Source of the DNA: Metellina segmentata
Lineage: Eukaryota > Arthropoda > Arachnida > Araneae > Tetragnathidae
Direction of reading: 5' to 3'
DNA length: 64,000 bases
Assembly: GCA_947359465.1 (NCBI GenBank)
Contig: OX375878.1
Location: forward strand, 74,129,916 to 74,193,915
How positions within the stretch are numbered: position 1 is the stretch's first letter; each line of letters starts with the position of its first letter. The notes beneath the pieces were generated by a model. That model was not told the origin of the DNA. It saw only the letters and a list, made by a program, of their open reading frames with translations, and did no database searches. This document shows, piece by piece, positions 13,540 to 24,670 of the stretch. The translations under genes and the position numbers were made by a program.

Positions 13540-13610
13540 TACACGGTATACACGGTCTTTGGTAGGATCAATTTTCGAACTAACATCCTTCCGTTTGCTA
13601 ATCCAACTGG
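13540..13610 (-). mobile_element. SINE family A, head fragment (head type 2)
   Basis: About 70 bp matching only the tRNA-like head region of the SINE-A copies near 39.6 and 40.4 kb: 'acacggtctttggt', 'ttcgaac', 'ccttccg', 'ttgctaatcc'. The body is missing. Confidence 0.65.
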
Positions 13611-13619
13611 ACTAAAATT

Positions 13620-14325
13620 AATTTGGAATGGGGAACAGGGAAATAAAATCTAGGCCATCCCCTAAATTTTTTTATATGCATAACACCAGTGTAAAATAAA
13701 GTGTTGGAGTGAATCCACACTTTCTTCTCTGCTCTCGCTTTCTTCCACATGCAGGCGTTTCAATAGGAGTGTATTTTCAACAGCTCAATCACCTCGGACT
13801 CAATGTCCTCAAGTTCTTTTCTATCAGTCATTTTTTTTCCACAGCCTAACCTTGAGAATGGAATGAGAAAGAAAAAAAAGATATAACACACACAATTGTT
13901 AAGCGGATGGTATTTCACGGAAAGATGGATGTTTTCATGATCCGGTAGTCCACCGCAGTCGTGCTTTCAACTTTGACACCACGTTTTTAGCAGATGAAAG
14001 AAGAAAAAATGAGAGAACAAAGTGGATGGGTGGAGTTGGGAAAACGTTGCAGGTGTGCTCTGTGGTGGAAATTGCTGGAACGTGACATTAAACGGGGATT
14101 GTCCCCAATGTTAGAAAAGATTACGACACATGGGTATCATTGTTCTTTGCAAATACACACTTTTCCGTCCGGAACATTTAATAAATGCTATTGCGTGAAT
14201 TTTTTAATCTTACATAACATCGTAGTAATTCATCGAAAGAATCCTTTTAATCATATCCTATTTCATTTCCATTCAAAGCGCTTAGTCAAATTTCAGAAAA
14301 CTTAAAACTGTACATTTTACAGCAT
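13620..14325. other. moderately GC-richer stretch, no assigned gene
   Basis: Two plus-strand acceptor-like sites occur, CTTTCTTCCACATGCAG ending near 13753 and TTTTTTTTCCACAG ending near 13844. Each is followed by a short open frame of 13 to 38 codons, with no donor. A 103-codon plus frame (13994-14305) has no recognisable domain. Nothing here can be called a gene with confidence. Confidence 0.35.
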
Positions 14326-14359
14326 AAAGGTAGGTAGTTGAATTAACGTCATACTAGAG

Positions 14360-15853
14360 CAGGGGTCGGCAACCTGCGGCTCGCGAGCCGCATGCGGCTC
14401 TTTTGATGTGAAGTTGCGGCTCTCCAGTTCCATATGAAAAAATTAATAATTTATCATCGAAACCTTTAAAAAAATAAGAAAATATATTTTTAATTACCTA
14501 TTTTCTCAATAGCTTCTATTTTCATAATCGTTAATTACAAATCTCTACGCTTAACATGACCGTAATGAGATAAATTTGAACTGTTGTTTTGTTCTTAGAG
14601 ATGATACTCCGTGACCATGTTTATCTTTCAGCCAGTTGCATTTCATTTCCGTCTCACCCAAATAGCCACCGTCTAGAGTCTAGACAACACGTCTAGATGA
14701 TGAGATGGTGAGTACGTCAAAAATTGTTTTATAAGTGCATCTGAAGAACTGTTTTGTAATTTTAAAAACAAAGCAGAAATCATGAAAAAATTAAAGATTT
14801 GCCATTATCTGCTAAAACAGTACAAGATAGAACTGCTAAAATGTCTTCAAATGTAACACATATGCAAGTGGAAGACATTCAACTGGCTTCTGCCTTATCA
14901 CTTGCTAAAGATGAGTCTTGCGACATAAAAGACACGACACAAGTTACCCTTTACGTCGGGCATATGTCGTCCCAAGGTCCAAAAGAAGAACTGCTAGGAT
15001 TGCTACCGCTCTCAGGGCAAACTCGTAAAAAAGATATAGAAAATGCTGTGCAAAAATGCCTGAAAGACAATGGAATCGATATAAATAAAATCGTTTATTT
15101 TGCAACTGATGGAGCCAGAAGTATGACAGGAATACCATAGAGAGGTAACATCAACTCTTCAGAAAAAAATAAGAGATTCGAGCAATTCAAAACAAACAAA
15201 AGTACTCTCGCGTTCATAGTAAATCCTCTCAACCCAAATACAAATGAGATCAACATTGAGCCATTTTGAATTGATGCTGGATCGCTTCAAATGCAATTGC
15301 TAGATTTGAAAACCAAAGACTTGTGGAGTGGCAAGTTCACAGAACTCAAGAGCAAGTTGGGAGTTCCAGAAATGCATGCACATAGCACAGCACAAGTGGA
15401 CAGCTCTAAAAGAAATTCCACAAGTTGAGGCCCTCATATTCGGCGCATGGAATAGTCTTCCAGAATGCTACAGTGAGGTGAAGAAGTTGGCATATGGAGT
15501 GCTGACGATCTTCGGGTCGACATATTCGTGTGAGCAAGCGTTCTCTTGCATGAATATAATAAAAAGTAAAGTTAGAAGTCAACTAACAAATAAAAATCTA
15601 GAGTCGTGCTTGAAACTTAAAACAACAAGTTCTAAGCCAGATTTAATCAAACTTTCAAAAGGCATGCGAAGCCAATGCTCCCATTGATGTAACTATCTAT
15701 ATTTGTGTTTTTAAATGAATAAATATTATTCCGTATTTAAAGCCGTTTATTTTAAATAAAAAATATAATATCGAAACGAAAATTTTTAGTGGCTCTTTAA
15801 ATCTGGGAAATTTCAACTTTGGCTCTTCCGTTTCAATAGGTTGCCGACCCCTG
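14360..15853 (+). mobile_element. hAT transposon, 1494 bp, with 16-bp TIRs and 8-bp TSD
   Basis: The ends are inverted repeats: CAGGGGTCGGCAACCT at the left and AGGTTGCCGACCCCTG at the right. They are flanked by the perfect 8-bp target-site duplication TACTAGAG. Target duplications of 8 bp and CAG-type termini are diagnostic of hAT elements. 'gcggctc'-type subterminal sequence occurs at both ends. The internal coding part is a decayed transposase in the same orientation. At about 1.5 kb it is shorter than a typical autonomous hAT of 2.5 kb or more, so it is internally deleted and could only move in trans. Confidence 0.95.
14797..15687 (+). pseudogene. hAT transposase remnant (GTF2IRD2/EPM2AIP1-like type)
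   Basis: Two conserved blocks survive. Block 1 (about 14797-15140) carries an aspartate-bearing segment, [20 protein letters not shown], and further on [12 protein letters not shown]. These correspond to the hAT regions holding the first two catalytic aspartates. Block 2 (about 15328-15687) holds the C-terminal dimerisation signature, FGSTYSCEQAFSCMNIIKSK followed by a LTNKNLESCLKL stretch. The 5' part (zinc finger/BED) and most of the central insertion domain are missing, and stop codons and a frame change lie between the blocks. Family transposases are around 600 residues and under half remains. The style resembles the hAT lineage that gave rise to GTF2IRD2- and EPM2AIP1-like genes. That sub-family assignment is from memory. 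Confidence 0.85.
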
Positions 15854-16095
15854 TACTAGAGCAACACAATGGTAATCGGAGGCGGTCCAGCATTAGTCCC
15901 GATGGGAAAGATCTCAGGAAATTCCCTTGTATTTTTTAACGGTCAGATGACCAAGTCAACACCTGAGTTGGCACCTCATTCTCCAAATTTCCACACCACG
16001 ACAACGTGAATACAATTGGGGCCACAACAGATTTAATTTGCATCAGTCCCCACGTACACGGCATACTCTACCAACTGTGTATACTCTACCAACTA

Positions 16096-17769
16096 ACCAA
16101 ATGTTAAAAAGGCTGGCCTCGAATTTGTGTGATATAACTTATGATTAAGGTAAAATTTCTCAATAAATATTACCCTATTTTGTTTCTTTTGATCAACCTC
16201 AGCAAAAACTATCAGTTGAAAGTTATTCTTAATGCAGAAATAACCTCTCGTTATCCCTGACAGGAACGGGCCTGACGTTATACCATCTTTAAATGGTTAA
16301 AACGAGATATCCTAAGTTTTATTAATCCTCCAAAGGTTTCGACGAAATATCTGGACCAACAAGATCTGACCAATTTTGATAATGGCGGGGTATCTCGTCA
16401 TCAAGATACTATCGATGTCTTGACGGTGACATGATCAAGATTCAGTTCTCTAAGTAATGACGAGCTATCTGTAGGTAGCTGAAGGTAGTCTTGCTAATAA
16501 CGCTATAGCTCTTCGAGACAACCATTATATGGATTAAGACTAATATGGAATACAAATATTCTCTGATTGTAGAGCTTGGGCCAACTATCGCTCTGTGCAA
16601 ATATTTAGAAATTGAGATGAGATTTGAATGGGAAAATGTTTTACGTTGTGTTACCAACAGTTAATTTGCAAGGAAATCACTGGGTGGTGTGGCTTTTGCA
16701 CTAATATCCTGAAATCGCGCTGTCGGATGTAGTATAACGGTCTATTTGAAACCCTCCCCCTTCCGCTACTACCGGGCACATTTGTTTACAAGGCAGGTTG
16801 TGGAATCCCTATACCTCGTGTTTGTTCTAATTTGGTCGTCATTCATTTCTTTACATTAATAGATCGTTACTACCAGGCCAAACGCACAAATCTGCATTTT
16901 TGGTTATTTTCACTTAACGGCTTTTTCGAGTCACCATTTCAAGTTTTATACAATAACATAGCCACGAGTCTTGATTCTTAGTGGAAATACTGAGCAATTT
17001 TGTAGAAAGGTCAATTTTGCAGATTCGTGCCTTTGGTGTGGGGGGGGGGGGAACGATGTATTTCACGACCATGGAAGTGGTAAGATGAATTTTTCACCAT
17101 ATAATATCAACGGTCTTAACTGTAGCAAAATTTACAAAGTTGTGAATGAAATAAGGGTTCATACGGTTCTTATTATGTAACATTAATGAGCGTAGTTATA
17201 TTAATGAGCGCTTTCGCTCCTCCTGTAAAATTAGTGATACATAACACAGACCATTAATCGGTCGAACGCTTCAATTTCATATTCTGATACTTAGAATTGC
17301 TTTAAATGGAGAGTAAGACAAGCCCCCGCCCCTCTCAAAAATAAATTTTTGCTAAGTCCAAAATGCATTCAAAAGATAATGTCGTTGGACAGTTTAGTGC
17401 CCATAGAAGGGCATGATAGTTAAATAAGTATAATTTCAGCTATATTTTTAAAATTCCAGACGTTTAGATAAGATGTGCAACGTTGTTTCTTCTGTTTCTT
17501 AAATGCAAAGCAATAATACCGAAACTTTTCACAGTCGTATTGAGTTGTATATGGGTGTAACTATTTGAGACACTGATATAGGATTGAAATCACTATTTCC
17601 TATTTATTTTTTCATTCTACTGACTGTTGTTAAACATATTTCCCGCTAAGGTAAATGTAGGGGGCGTTAGTATTTTTGCGGCGACACATGTTTCTTGTGC
17701 GTGTTCTGAACGCGACTTAAGTTAACTGGAGGATTGAAAAACAATTCTAGAACTTCACCAATTAAGAAT
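16096..17769. other. no gene seen
   Basis: AT-rich sequence with a G12 run at about 17040-17051 and, at 17184-17214, two nearby copies of ATTAATGAGCG. The second copy forms a GAGCG-CTTT-CGCTC hairpin. No frame resembles a protein. Confidence 0.5.
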
Positions 17770-17780
17770 CCAAAAAATGG

Positions 17781-18110
17781 GCCGACCAACCGTTATAGTG
17801 GTTAAGGTGTTAGCCTCTAAATTCGAAAGGTTCCTGGTTTGAATCCGGTTCCGGTCATGGATGTTTGTAAGCGTATGGTGTAGAGGCGGCTGGTGCACCT
17901 TAAATCTGCCGTGGCCGAAAGTCCTCACGTTGGGTTGGTGTGGAAATTTGGAGAGTGGGGTGCCAGGTCAGGTGTTGCCTCGTCATCTGACCGTGGTTCA
18001 AAATTACGAGGTGTTGTCCTCGGATCTTTCCCTTAATAGATCGATACCGGGCCGTCGTCAATAGCCCGTTGTGTTGCTCTAGTGCGACGTTAATTAAAAA
18101 TTACAAATTA
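17781..18110 (+). mobile_element. SINE family A, full-length plus-strand copy (head type 1)
   Basis: Full-length element in the sense orientation. The tRNA-like head has an A-box-like TAGTGGTTAAGG (about 17796) and a B-box-like GGTTTGAATCC (about 17837). It is followed by the family body and an A/T-rich tail (ttaattaaaaattacaaatta). Imperfect 11-bp flanking duplications, CCAAAAAATGG (17770-17780) and CCAAAATATGG (18111-18121), mark the insertion. The A and B boxes suggest RNA polymerase III transcription. Mobilisation would require a LINE in trans, and none is visible here. Confidence 0.92.
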
Positions 18111-18121
18111 CCAAAATATGG

Positions 18122-20369
18122 ATTTCAAATTGATAGACTCGATTTGTCAACGCCAACTAGATTAAACACCAAACGTTGACAAAATTTCGATGAGCTTTTT
18201 AATGTAACTCCGATGTATCATGAGAGCACACACTGAACTAAAATCTTCAATTTACAACTGGTTTGTACTGATAATCCGTCTTTCCAACTGATTTGTAATG
18301 ATAATCCCTCTTTCCAACTGATAATCCCTCTTTTAACAAAATTTTGTAACCCAATTTGAGTCATACCACTACTGCATTACAATTTTTCTTAGATTGGATG
18401 TGTTGTTCATTTTCATTAATTCAATTTTTCTTCGTTCTGTTTAGTCAAAATCACTGTAAATTATATAAATAATTTCAGCACGTCATCGTTCAGAGAAAAA
18501 CACTTGTCTTTTCTCATGGATATTTGCTTTGACCTTGACTTTCCACGCATTTATTATTCTAACTTGATATCTAAGAGACTAGGTCTCTTATCACAATAAT
18601 GGTAATGAATGTGTTGTATTTCTACTGAATGAAAACGAAAGGCACTTACTTGCATACAAAGTGATCATGGTACAACCTCATAAAAAGAAAACACATCGAT
18701 AAATCTTTCAATCAAAAGGAAATGGTGGACAAAATTATCTATTCAATACCTTTAGTTTCTTAAAATGTAAAAAAAATTGATTTATGAAGAAACTAATGTA
18801 GAATAAATAGTTTCTTGCCAATAAAAGAAACCTGGCACTGAAAAAATCATCAGTATTAATTGAAAAACTAAAGCAGATAATAACTGATATATTTAATTCA
18901 TACATCATAAAATTGGTCCTTATCGAACATCGATTTGTGTCCTCTAACGTTAAAAATAATCTCTATAATGAAACTTTCTTTCCTTACAGTATTTAATTTT
19001 GACACAAGAAAAATTTTGTGGACGATTTACATTGCTTGTACGCAAACGCTAGAATTTGATTAATTTCTTAAAACTTACTAAGTTGCCCTCTGGCTATACA
19101 CAAATACTAGTCAAGTCATCTTAAAACATCCTTCCATGAATAAATTTTACTTTTATTTGTTTGTCATCCATAAAAATTTAAATGCATAGACACAAACAAA
19201 AACGCGAGACCGACCTTACAAATTTCACTACAAAAAGAAAGCCATCACAGAAAAGCGTCCACACATTAAACGAACATCCCAAGGGCAACATACGTAAAAA
19301 GGATCGCACGATCACCTCTAAAATAAGTTTCAAATTACACTCACAGGGTATGACAGAAGGGGGGAAAACAGATTATTGCAATTTAAAAAATAAAACGGGA
19401 GCACTCCTTGCTGCCCAGATGCAGTGAGAAAAAATAGCAAAACTCAGTTCCCACCCTCAATGTAAGACACTCTCGTAAATATACGATTATTCTCTCTGAC
19501 CCACAATTTCGTACCCTCCGTAATTTCGTAAACACCAAATTAAGACTTCCCCAGTTGCGTCTCCAACTGCGCCCCACAGCACTCTCTTCTCAGGTAGCTG
19601 CACTTTGCACATTGTAGATGCAACTGTTTACCAGCCATTAGTGAGCGAAACAACACCCTCTCAGTCGCTGAAGCCACGGAATATAGGCCAGTGGGTTCGT
19701 TTCTGAAGAGTAGGGAGCATCTTGACCTCTGACCTCTACCAATCACTTCTATGGCCGTAGTTGGAGGCAAAAATGAAGCCATTTGCTCCTTTTTTTCAAA
19801 AAGGACGGATCGGGTCACTTTGCTTAGTGGCAAACAGTTTCATGCTCTGGTGCTTCTAGGCTAAGATGGGGTTAGGCACTGTCTGTCTGTGTGAGTGGGA
19901 AATCCTTTTTTAAGATGATGCGAATTGGTTTCCTATTTTCTATGTCTTGCCTCTTCTGTCTTTCTCTCCTGGGATAGAATACAGAACCCATCCGTTGTTT
20001 TTCTGGAAGGCAGAGCCGGACAGAAATAAGTTCTTTGTGGTCGATCATTGTTGCGTAGGCTTTTACTCTTAAAAATAGTTTAAACACATAAATAACGTAC
20101 TAAAAGAGGGTGGAAGATTAATCTCGTAGGCCTCAATCAGAAGTTTCTGATGTCTTTATTAAGGTAGGGATAGAAAATAACTGTCTTGTTCTGAATTGGA
20201 ATTATTCAAGATCCTGTACTTATTCTGAGACTTTTAGATTTATTAGAATAGCAGTCAAAGGATCAAGTATTAATATATATTCAAAGGACTCGAAATCCGC
20301 TTGTTTTAAATACATAAAAGAAGTCTTATGAACAAGATTCACATTATTATACACATTGCACTGTATGAG
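18122..20369. other. no confident gene; GC-richer island 19.2-20.1 kb
   Basis: The first part is AT-rich. A plus-strand acceptor-like TTTCTTTCCTTACAG near 18990 is followed by only about 20 open codons. From about 19180 to 20090 the base composition is clearly less AT-rich, and several overlapping frames of 60-100 codons stay open on both strands, none of which I recognise. This could be an unidentified exon cluster, a regulatory region or an old repeat. Confidence 0.35.
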
Positions 20370-20370
20370 G

Positions 20371-20450
20371 TAGGTAGGTATTTAATTAAAGCCACCCTGG
20401 AGCAACACAACGGGTTATTGGCGACGGTCCGGGATCAACCAACCACCGAA
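20371..20450 (-). mobile_element. SINE family A, tail fragment
   Basis: About 80 bp beginning with the tail microsatellite (taggtaggta) and carrying 'ctggagcaacacaacggg' and 'cgacggtccgggatcaa'. The rest of the body and the head are missing. Confidence 0.8.
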
Positions 20451-21463
20451 GATAAATATCTATGGAATTGTATGGAGCGTTGGTATAAAAGGACGAGCAG
20501 TTATTTCTTTAATATTTAATATTAAACCAGATATTTACAAATGTGAGTATGTCTGAGTGTCAAAACTTAGTGCTGATAATGTTTATTTGAACGTCATAAA
20601 ATTCAAACTGATGTTATATTTTAAAGAAAGGAATGCGAGTAACGACATACTTCCACCAATCGGTGTGAACAGTAGAAACTATAGCGCAGATGCTATACAC
20701 GGTTCTGCTAAATGCTATAATTTTGTACAAATCATTTTTATTTTTTATTTTAATAAAAAGAATATTAGCTACATTTTTTTATAAATGTGAAATAAATTAA
20801 AATACAAACAATTACAAAAGAGTAATAATTAAGTCCGTATTGTTACTACAGAGAGAGAGAGAGAAAGGTTTGAGAGTTGGAAGTTTATATCCAAACGCAT
20901 TGAATTATTTTAATTTAAGGATTCCTAAGTTTTAATCTAATATTTTTGTAATAGTTCTGGTTTATAATTAGAATCAAGTCAACCCTCATTACTTGGGGGA
21001 AGCTTTATTTATCTCTTACTACATTTTTTTTGAAAACCATGTTGTTATTGTTACTATCCCCTTGGTCAAGGGGAAATCTGGTCCAAGAACAAAAGACTTT
21101 CACACACACACACACACACACAGTCGTATACAGCGTTCAACTCCTATTCATCCAGGAGTTGTCCTACAGACACCAATACAATACATAATATGAAATAGAG
21201 GTGCTGTGTTTACTGAGCAAGGACAAAGTAGAAAGTTCGTAACTGCTGTCATGATAGTCTTGCATGCCCGTTTCAAAGTCTTGTCAGAACATTCTGGTGC
21301 AATCTTAAACAGTTAGGATTCAACGAGTCGAGGGCGCTTTGTAGGAGTAACTTTTTTCCCTTGCAAATTATATTATATTTATACATAGACTACTGTAGCA
21401 TAATACACCGGACGCCAGCGGATTTGCATAAAATCCGACTGCATGTCGTATTTTAGACATTTA
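20451..21463. other. no gene; simple repeats only
   Basis: AT-rich sequence containing a short GA tract at about 20850-20863 and a CA tract at 21101-21122. No protein similarity seen. Confidence 0.55.
21101..21122. repeat. (CA)11 microsatellite
   Basis: Eleven uninterrupted CA dinucleotides. Confidence 0.95.
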
Positions 21464-22485
21464 CAGTGTTCGCACGTAACCCCTGTTAAAGTTAAATACG
21501 ATAGTCAGAGTGGTAACGTCATTAGTTCTGTGTGAAATTGTGACAATATGTCGAAACGAAAGGAACTTGATTTTGGAAGAAGTGCTATAGTTGGTTGTCA
21601 CATTAGTGGCAAGTCTATTCGCGCAATTGCGGAAGAATTATGCGGCGTGTACTGAAGCGTGATGTTCAAAAGAACCGCAAGGAACGACTCTAAAACACCA
21701 ACAGTGAGTTTCAACAGGCAGCAGGGGTTACGGTTCACCCCAATACTTTGCGGAAAGAACTGCACGCCCTCAATATCCACGGATGTGTTGCCGCACACAA
21801 ACCAAACATCACCCCATCTAACAAATCCGGCAGACTCGCTTGGTGTTTGCAACGTGGCAACTGGATTTTAGACCTCTGGAAAACTGTTTTATGGAGCGAC
21901 GAGTCACGCTACACGCTCTTCCAGTCGGATGGGCGTGCTTGGGTTTGGCGAATGCCAGGCGAACGTCAGTTACCCGAGTGCATCGTTCCAACTGTCAAGT
22001 TCGGTGGTGCTTTACGTGGTATGGCCTAGGACCTTTGCATGTTGTCCATGGTAAATTGAACGCCTATGCCTACATGAACATTTTGGACAGTCGTGTTCTT
22101 CCTACGCTATGGCAATTTTATGGAATGAACGAATGTTACTTCCAGGACAACAACGCTCCATGTCGTGCTGCAGCCTCTGTCAAGCAGTGGTATCAAGATA
22201 TGGATGTAAAACGTATTCCCCGGCCTGTTCATAGTCCCGACCTAAGCCCCATAGAACATTTGTGGAACGAGTTAGAGCGACGCTTACGGACCATTGTACT
22301 ACGGCCGAAATCTACAGCTGAACTGGCGACATTCTTGCAGCAGGAATGGAAACAAATACCCATAGTTGTGTATCAAAACCATGCCCAGAAGGGTGGGGGA
22401 CCATCCCCCTATTAAAGCATGTATTTTTTCCCTTATACCATCACATCTTGCTGTCTGGTCCTATATTGTAGGGTAGTGCACACTA
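21464..22485 (+). mobile_element. Tc1-like transposon copy (decayed)
   Basis: Transposase-bearing Tc1 copy. Tentative termini are AGTGTTCGCACGTAACCC at the left and, reverse-complemented, AGTGTGCACTACCC at the right. They can be aligned with small gaps and flanked by TA. The right end abuts, or shares bases with, the terminal repeat of a second Tc1 copy in opposite orientation. The length of about 1.0 kb is short for a Tc1 (usually 1.2-1.7 kb), in line with the internal deletions seen in its transposase. Confidence 0.65.
21549..22415 (+). pseudogene. Tc1-like transposase, frameshifted, catalytic Asp lost
   Basis: DDE/D transposase of the IS630-Tc1-mariner superfamily, starting near ATGTCGAAACGAAAGG (21549). 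The N-terminal DNA-binding part is fragmentary. The first catalytic Asp is present in [12 protein letters not shown]. Around 22010-22025 about 20 bp coding for the usual GGxMVWG segment are deleted with a frame change, after which LGPLHVVHG continues in another frame. The second catalytic site reads FQDNNAPCR where FQDDNAPCH is the normal form: the Asp codon GAC has become AAC (22149-22151). The final Glu is intact in SPDLSPIEHLW, 34 residues on. The protein cannot be active. It is one of four Tc1 transposase bodies in this window. Confidence 0.9.
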
Positions 22486-23095
22486 TATAGACAAAAATAT
22501 TTGGATACTGCATATTTTTTTAAGTGATTTATTATTCTATTTAGTAACAGGTAGGGGCCCTCCTTTTTTGTATATTACAGTTGCAATACGCTGAGGCATA
22601 CTTTCCACAAGTTCTCTGTAAGTTTGTTCAGGAATACTTCGCCATGCCTCTTGCAAGACTGTGAGAAGAGATTGTTGTGAAGATATGCGTGTGTGGCAGT
22701 GTCGTACTTGTCGTTCCAGTTTGTCCCACACGTTCTCGATCGGATTAAGATCGGTGCTCTTAACAGGCCAGTCAAAAAAATTCACCTCATTTTTAGGAAA
22801 CCAGTCTAGCACACGTTTTGCATGGAGCTCAATCCTGTTCGAAAAAACAACCATCATCGTCGTAGTTTTGCCGTAGTGTAGGCAGGGCCGAATTGTTCAG
22901 AACGTTGAGGTACACGTCAGCGTTCATGGTAGCCAGGTAAACAATGAGCCGAGTCCTAACTAGGAAAAACAACCCCACACCTCTTAATTTCTGCAGTATG
23001 TATCATTGATGGTCCGTCTGGTCCGAGACCACTAAAAGTACAATCCGACCAGGAGATCATAAATCTGGGTGTTCCGCGGGACCAGTAACTATAGT
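22480..23095 (-). pseudogene. second Tc1-like transposon, 5'-truncated, minus strand
   Basis: The outer terminal repeat, CTATATAGACAAAAATATTT (near 22483), is typical of Tc1 elements. Reading minus from there, the transposase C-terminus is clear (22537-22857): DLNPIENVWDKLERQVR, then SIPEQTYRELVESMPQRI. Further upstream, in another frame, ATMNADVYLNVL and a catalytic block reading CFFEQD, a stop, then APCK, show the second Asp retained but the following codon turned into a stop. Homology fades near 23095 before the DNA-binding domain. It lies tail-to-tail with the preceding copy. Confidence 0.85.
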
Positions 23096-23833
23096 AAGAA
23101 ATCGAGTGTATGTGTTATTTTAAAATAAATTTCAAGACCGTAAACAAACTATTTTGCAAATAAAAGTTCAAAAATTCTAGCAGGTAATATGAAAAAATTT
23201 ATACAATGAATTTAAAAAAATATGTATATAACCCGCCACAAATAATCATAAAATATTTATATTTTATAAAGAAATGAAAAAAATAAGTTTAAAATGTAAT
23301 CAACCTCTACCGTAGCGGTACCGACTCACATACAAAGGGAATGATGTGCTTTAATAATTGATTGTTACAGGTGAGGGCAAACAATTTTATTAAGGACCCA
23401 AAATTTCAGCTCAGTATGCACTTGCCAAAATATCTTTTTACACGTAACAAGGAAAGGTATTCTACATTTTACAGATTTGGGCAATTTTATTGCAAGTTGT
23501 AACCTCCGTTTGACTCAATAGATGTTTATAGGATGGATTAGCAACAACACTTCTAACTCCTTCTTTCAAACACAAAGTCCAGATTTATAAATTTTGTTAG
23601 TAAAAATGCACCTACAATTTGACAAAATTTTTATTCGCCAAAGTACACATTTCGCTCGGCTTGCGACTGGAAATTTAGTGCCCCTGGTCCAAGGTGGACC
23701 AGTCACTTTATATCTTATTTGTTATATATATATATATGAAATTAAACTAATGATAGACAATTAAAATGAAAAAGAAGCAATTTATCTCATTTATGCAGCG
23801 TATAAATGGTATTTATGGAAACGTACCATAAAA
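23096..23833. other. no gene seen
   Basis: AT-rich spacer with a short TA tract at about 23724-23738. A GGTCCA-AGG-TGGACC hairpin lies near 23686-23700. It could be a terminal or subterminal structure of a neighbouring element, but no partner was found. Confidence 0.45.
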
Positions 23834-24394
23834 TCATTTGTTACAACAAGGATTACTAAAATGACACTTGGAATTACAAAGAACATTATTTCTAAAACAA
23901 AAACATTTTTTGTTGACACACTGGGTTTTACACGAACATTTTTTTAATCCCTGACCAGTACCTAAACTTTGAGCTGTAGCAACCGACCGGAGGGATATTT
24001 CTACATCCGGTACTTCTTCGATTTTAATTAAATTTTGTTTGCAGACACTGAACTGGGATCGGGGATATAATTGTTTTATGCGGCCGTTTCTTGTGCCCAA
24101 TTGGAAAAATCCTTCTTCGGTTATTTTTATGATGATAGCTAAAATACATTTGGCATCGCCTTTTCCTCTGTCAATTTCAGCCACTGGGATACGGACGGTA
24201 AACACCACAGAGGCTTCAGAATGAGATTTATCCGACATTAATTTCATCTTTTTCGCTTGAATTTCTAAACATTTTTTAGATTTTCTTCTTTCTATTTGAA
24301 CATTAAGTTCATTAAAACACAATTTGCAGATTTTCTGCTCAACTTCATCTTCTGAAACATAATCTTCCGAACATGATATATGGACAGGCTCCAT
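23834..24394 (-). CDS. KRAB-A domain-containing-2-like integrase C-terminus (transposon-derived)
   Basis: An intact 186-codon frame reading from 24394 to the stop at 23834. The middle (about residues 70-115) has VAEIDRGKGDAKCILAII and, shortly after, a GFFQLGTRNG block. The C-terminus (about 150-186) is cysteine-rich: KKCSCKTQCVNKKCFCF, then CNSKCH. This layout, a PVPDVDRG-type segment, a KLGT-type segment and a CxC-rich zinc-binding tail, matches the C-terminal tail of KRBA2/SCAND3-like integrases, whose DDE core normally lies upstream. Here no DDE core is seen before the Met, so it is either a severed end of a Ginger-like element or a last exon. There are no stops in 186 codons in an AT-rich window, so it may be young or selected. 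The function of the isolated tail is unknown. Confidence 0.55.
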   Translation of the reverse strand: MEPVHISCSEDYVSEDEVEQKICKLCFNELNVQIERRKSKKCLEIQAKKMKLMSDKSHSEASVVFTVRIPVAEIDRGKGDAKCILAIIIKITEEGFFQLGTRNGRIKQLYPRSQFSVCKQNLIKIEEVPDVEISLRSVATAQSLGTGQGLKKCSCKTQCVNKKCFCFRNNVLCNSKCHFSNPCCNK

Positions 24395-24517
24395 ACATTT
24401 GAAGTAAACTATATCTTCACTGAATTCTTAATAGTTCATAAATGAATAGTTCATAAATGCAGTAGGGGGTGGAAGGTAAATGTATTTGTCGTGCGAGATA
24501 TATGATATAGATTATTT

Positions 24518-24667
24518 TACACTTTAACGGGCTGCGGATCATTATTCTATGAAATAACTAGTTAAACCATGAAATAGAAGAGAGTTTTACTCTTTAACGG
24601 ACACGATCAGTTATTTCATGGAATAACTAGGTATTCTATAAAATAACGGATTTCATACTTTAACGGT

Positions 24668-24668
<1 letters not shown>
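24518..24668. repeat. AT-rich repeat block with CTTTAACGG motifs
   Basis: About 150 bp holding three CTTTAACGG copies (near 24522, 24592 and 24656). Between them, related and partly inverted segments of the type ATTCTATGAAATAACTAG and TTATTTCATGGAATAACTAG alternate. It lies just upstream of the integrase-like frame and directly abuts an AT microsatellite. Subterminal motif clusters of this kind are common near transposon ends, so it may be one end of the element that carries the frame. Confidence 0.5.

Positions 24669-24670
<2 letters not shown>

Larger units (their letters stand above)
14330..16095 (-). mobile_element. SINE family A interrupted by a hAT insertion
   Basis: The SINE tail starts at about 14330 (taggtagttgaattaacgtc). 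It runs to TACTAGAG (14352-14359), is broken by a 1494-bp hAT element, and resumes at the duplicated TACTAGAG (15854-15861) with 'caacacaatgg' and the rest of the body. The remainder carries the usual blocks to about 16095, ending in a shortened head of type 2 ('ctctaccaactg' occurs twice). The uninterrupted sequence can be read across the insertion, so the hAT arrived after the SINE. Confidence 0.9.

Noticed and set aside
13740..13880. Two acceptor-like sites with short frames
   Set aside because: Pyrimidine-rich runs followed by AG are frequent here. Neither is followed by a donor or a recognisable peptide.
17861..18064. 67-codon plus-strand frame
   Set aside because: Entirely within SINE-A.
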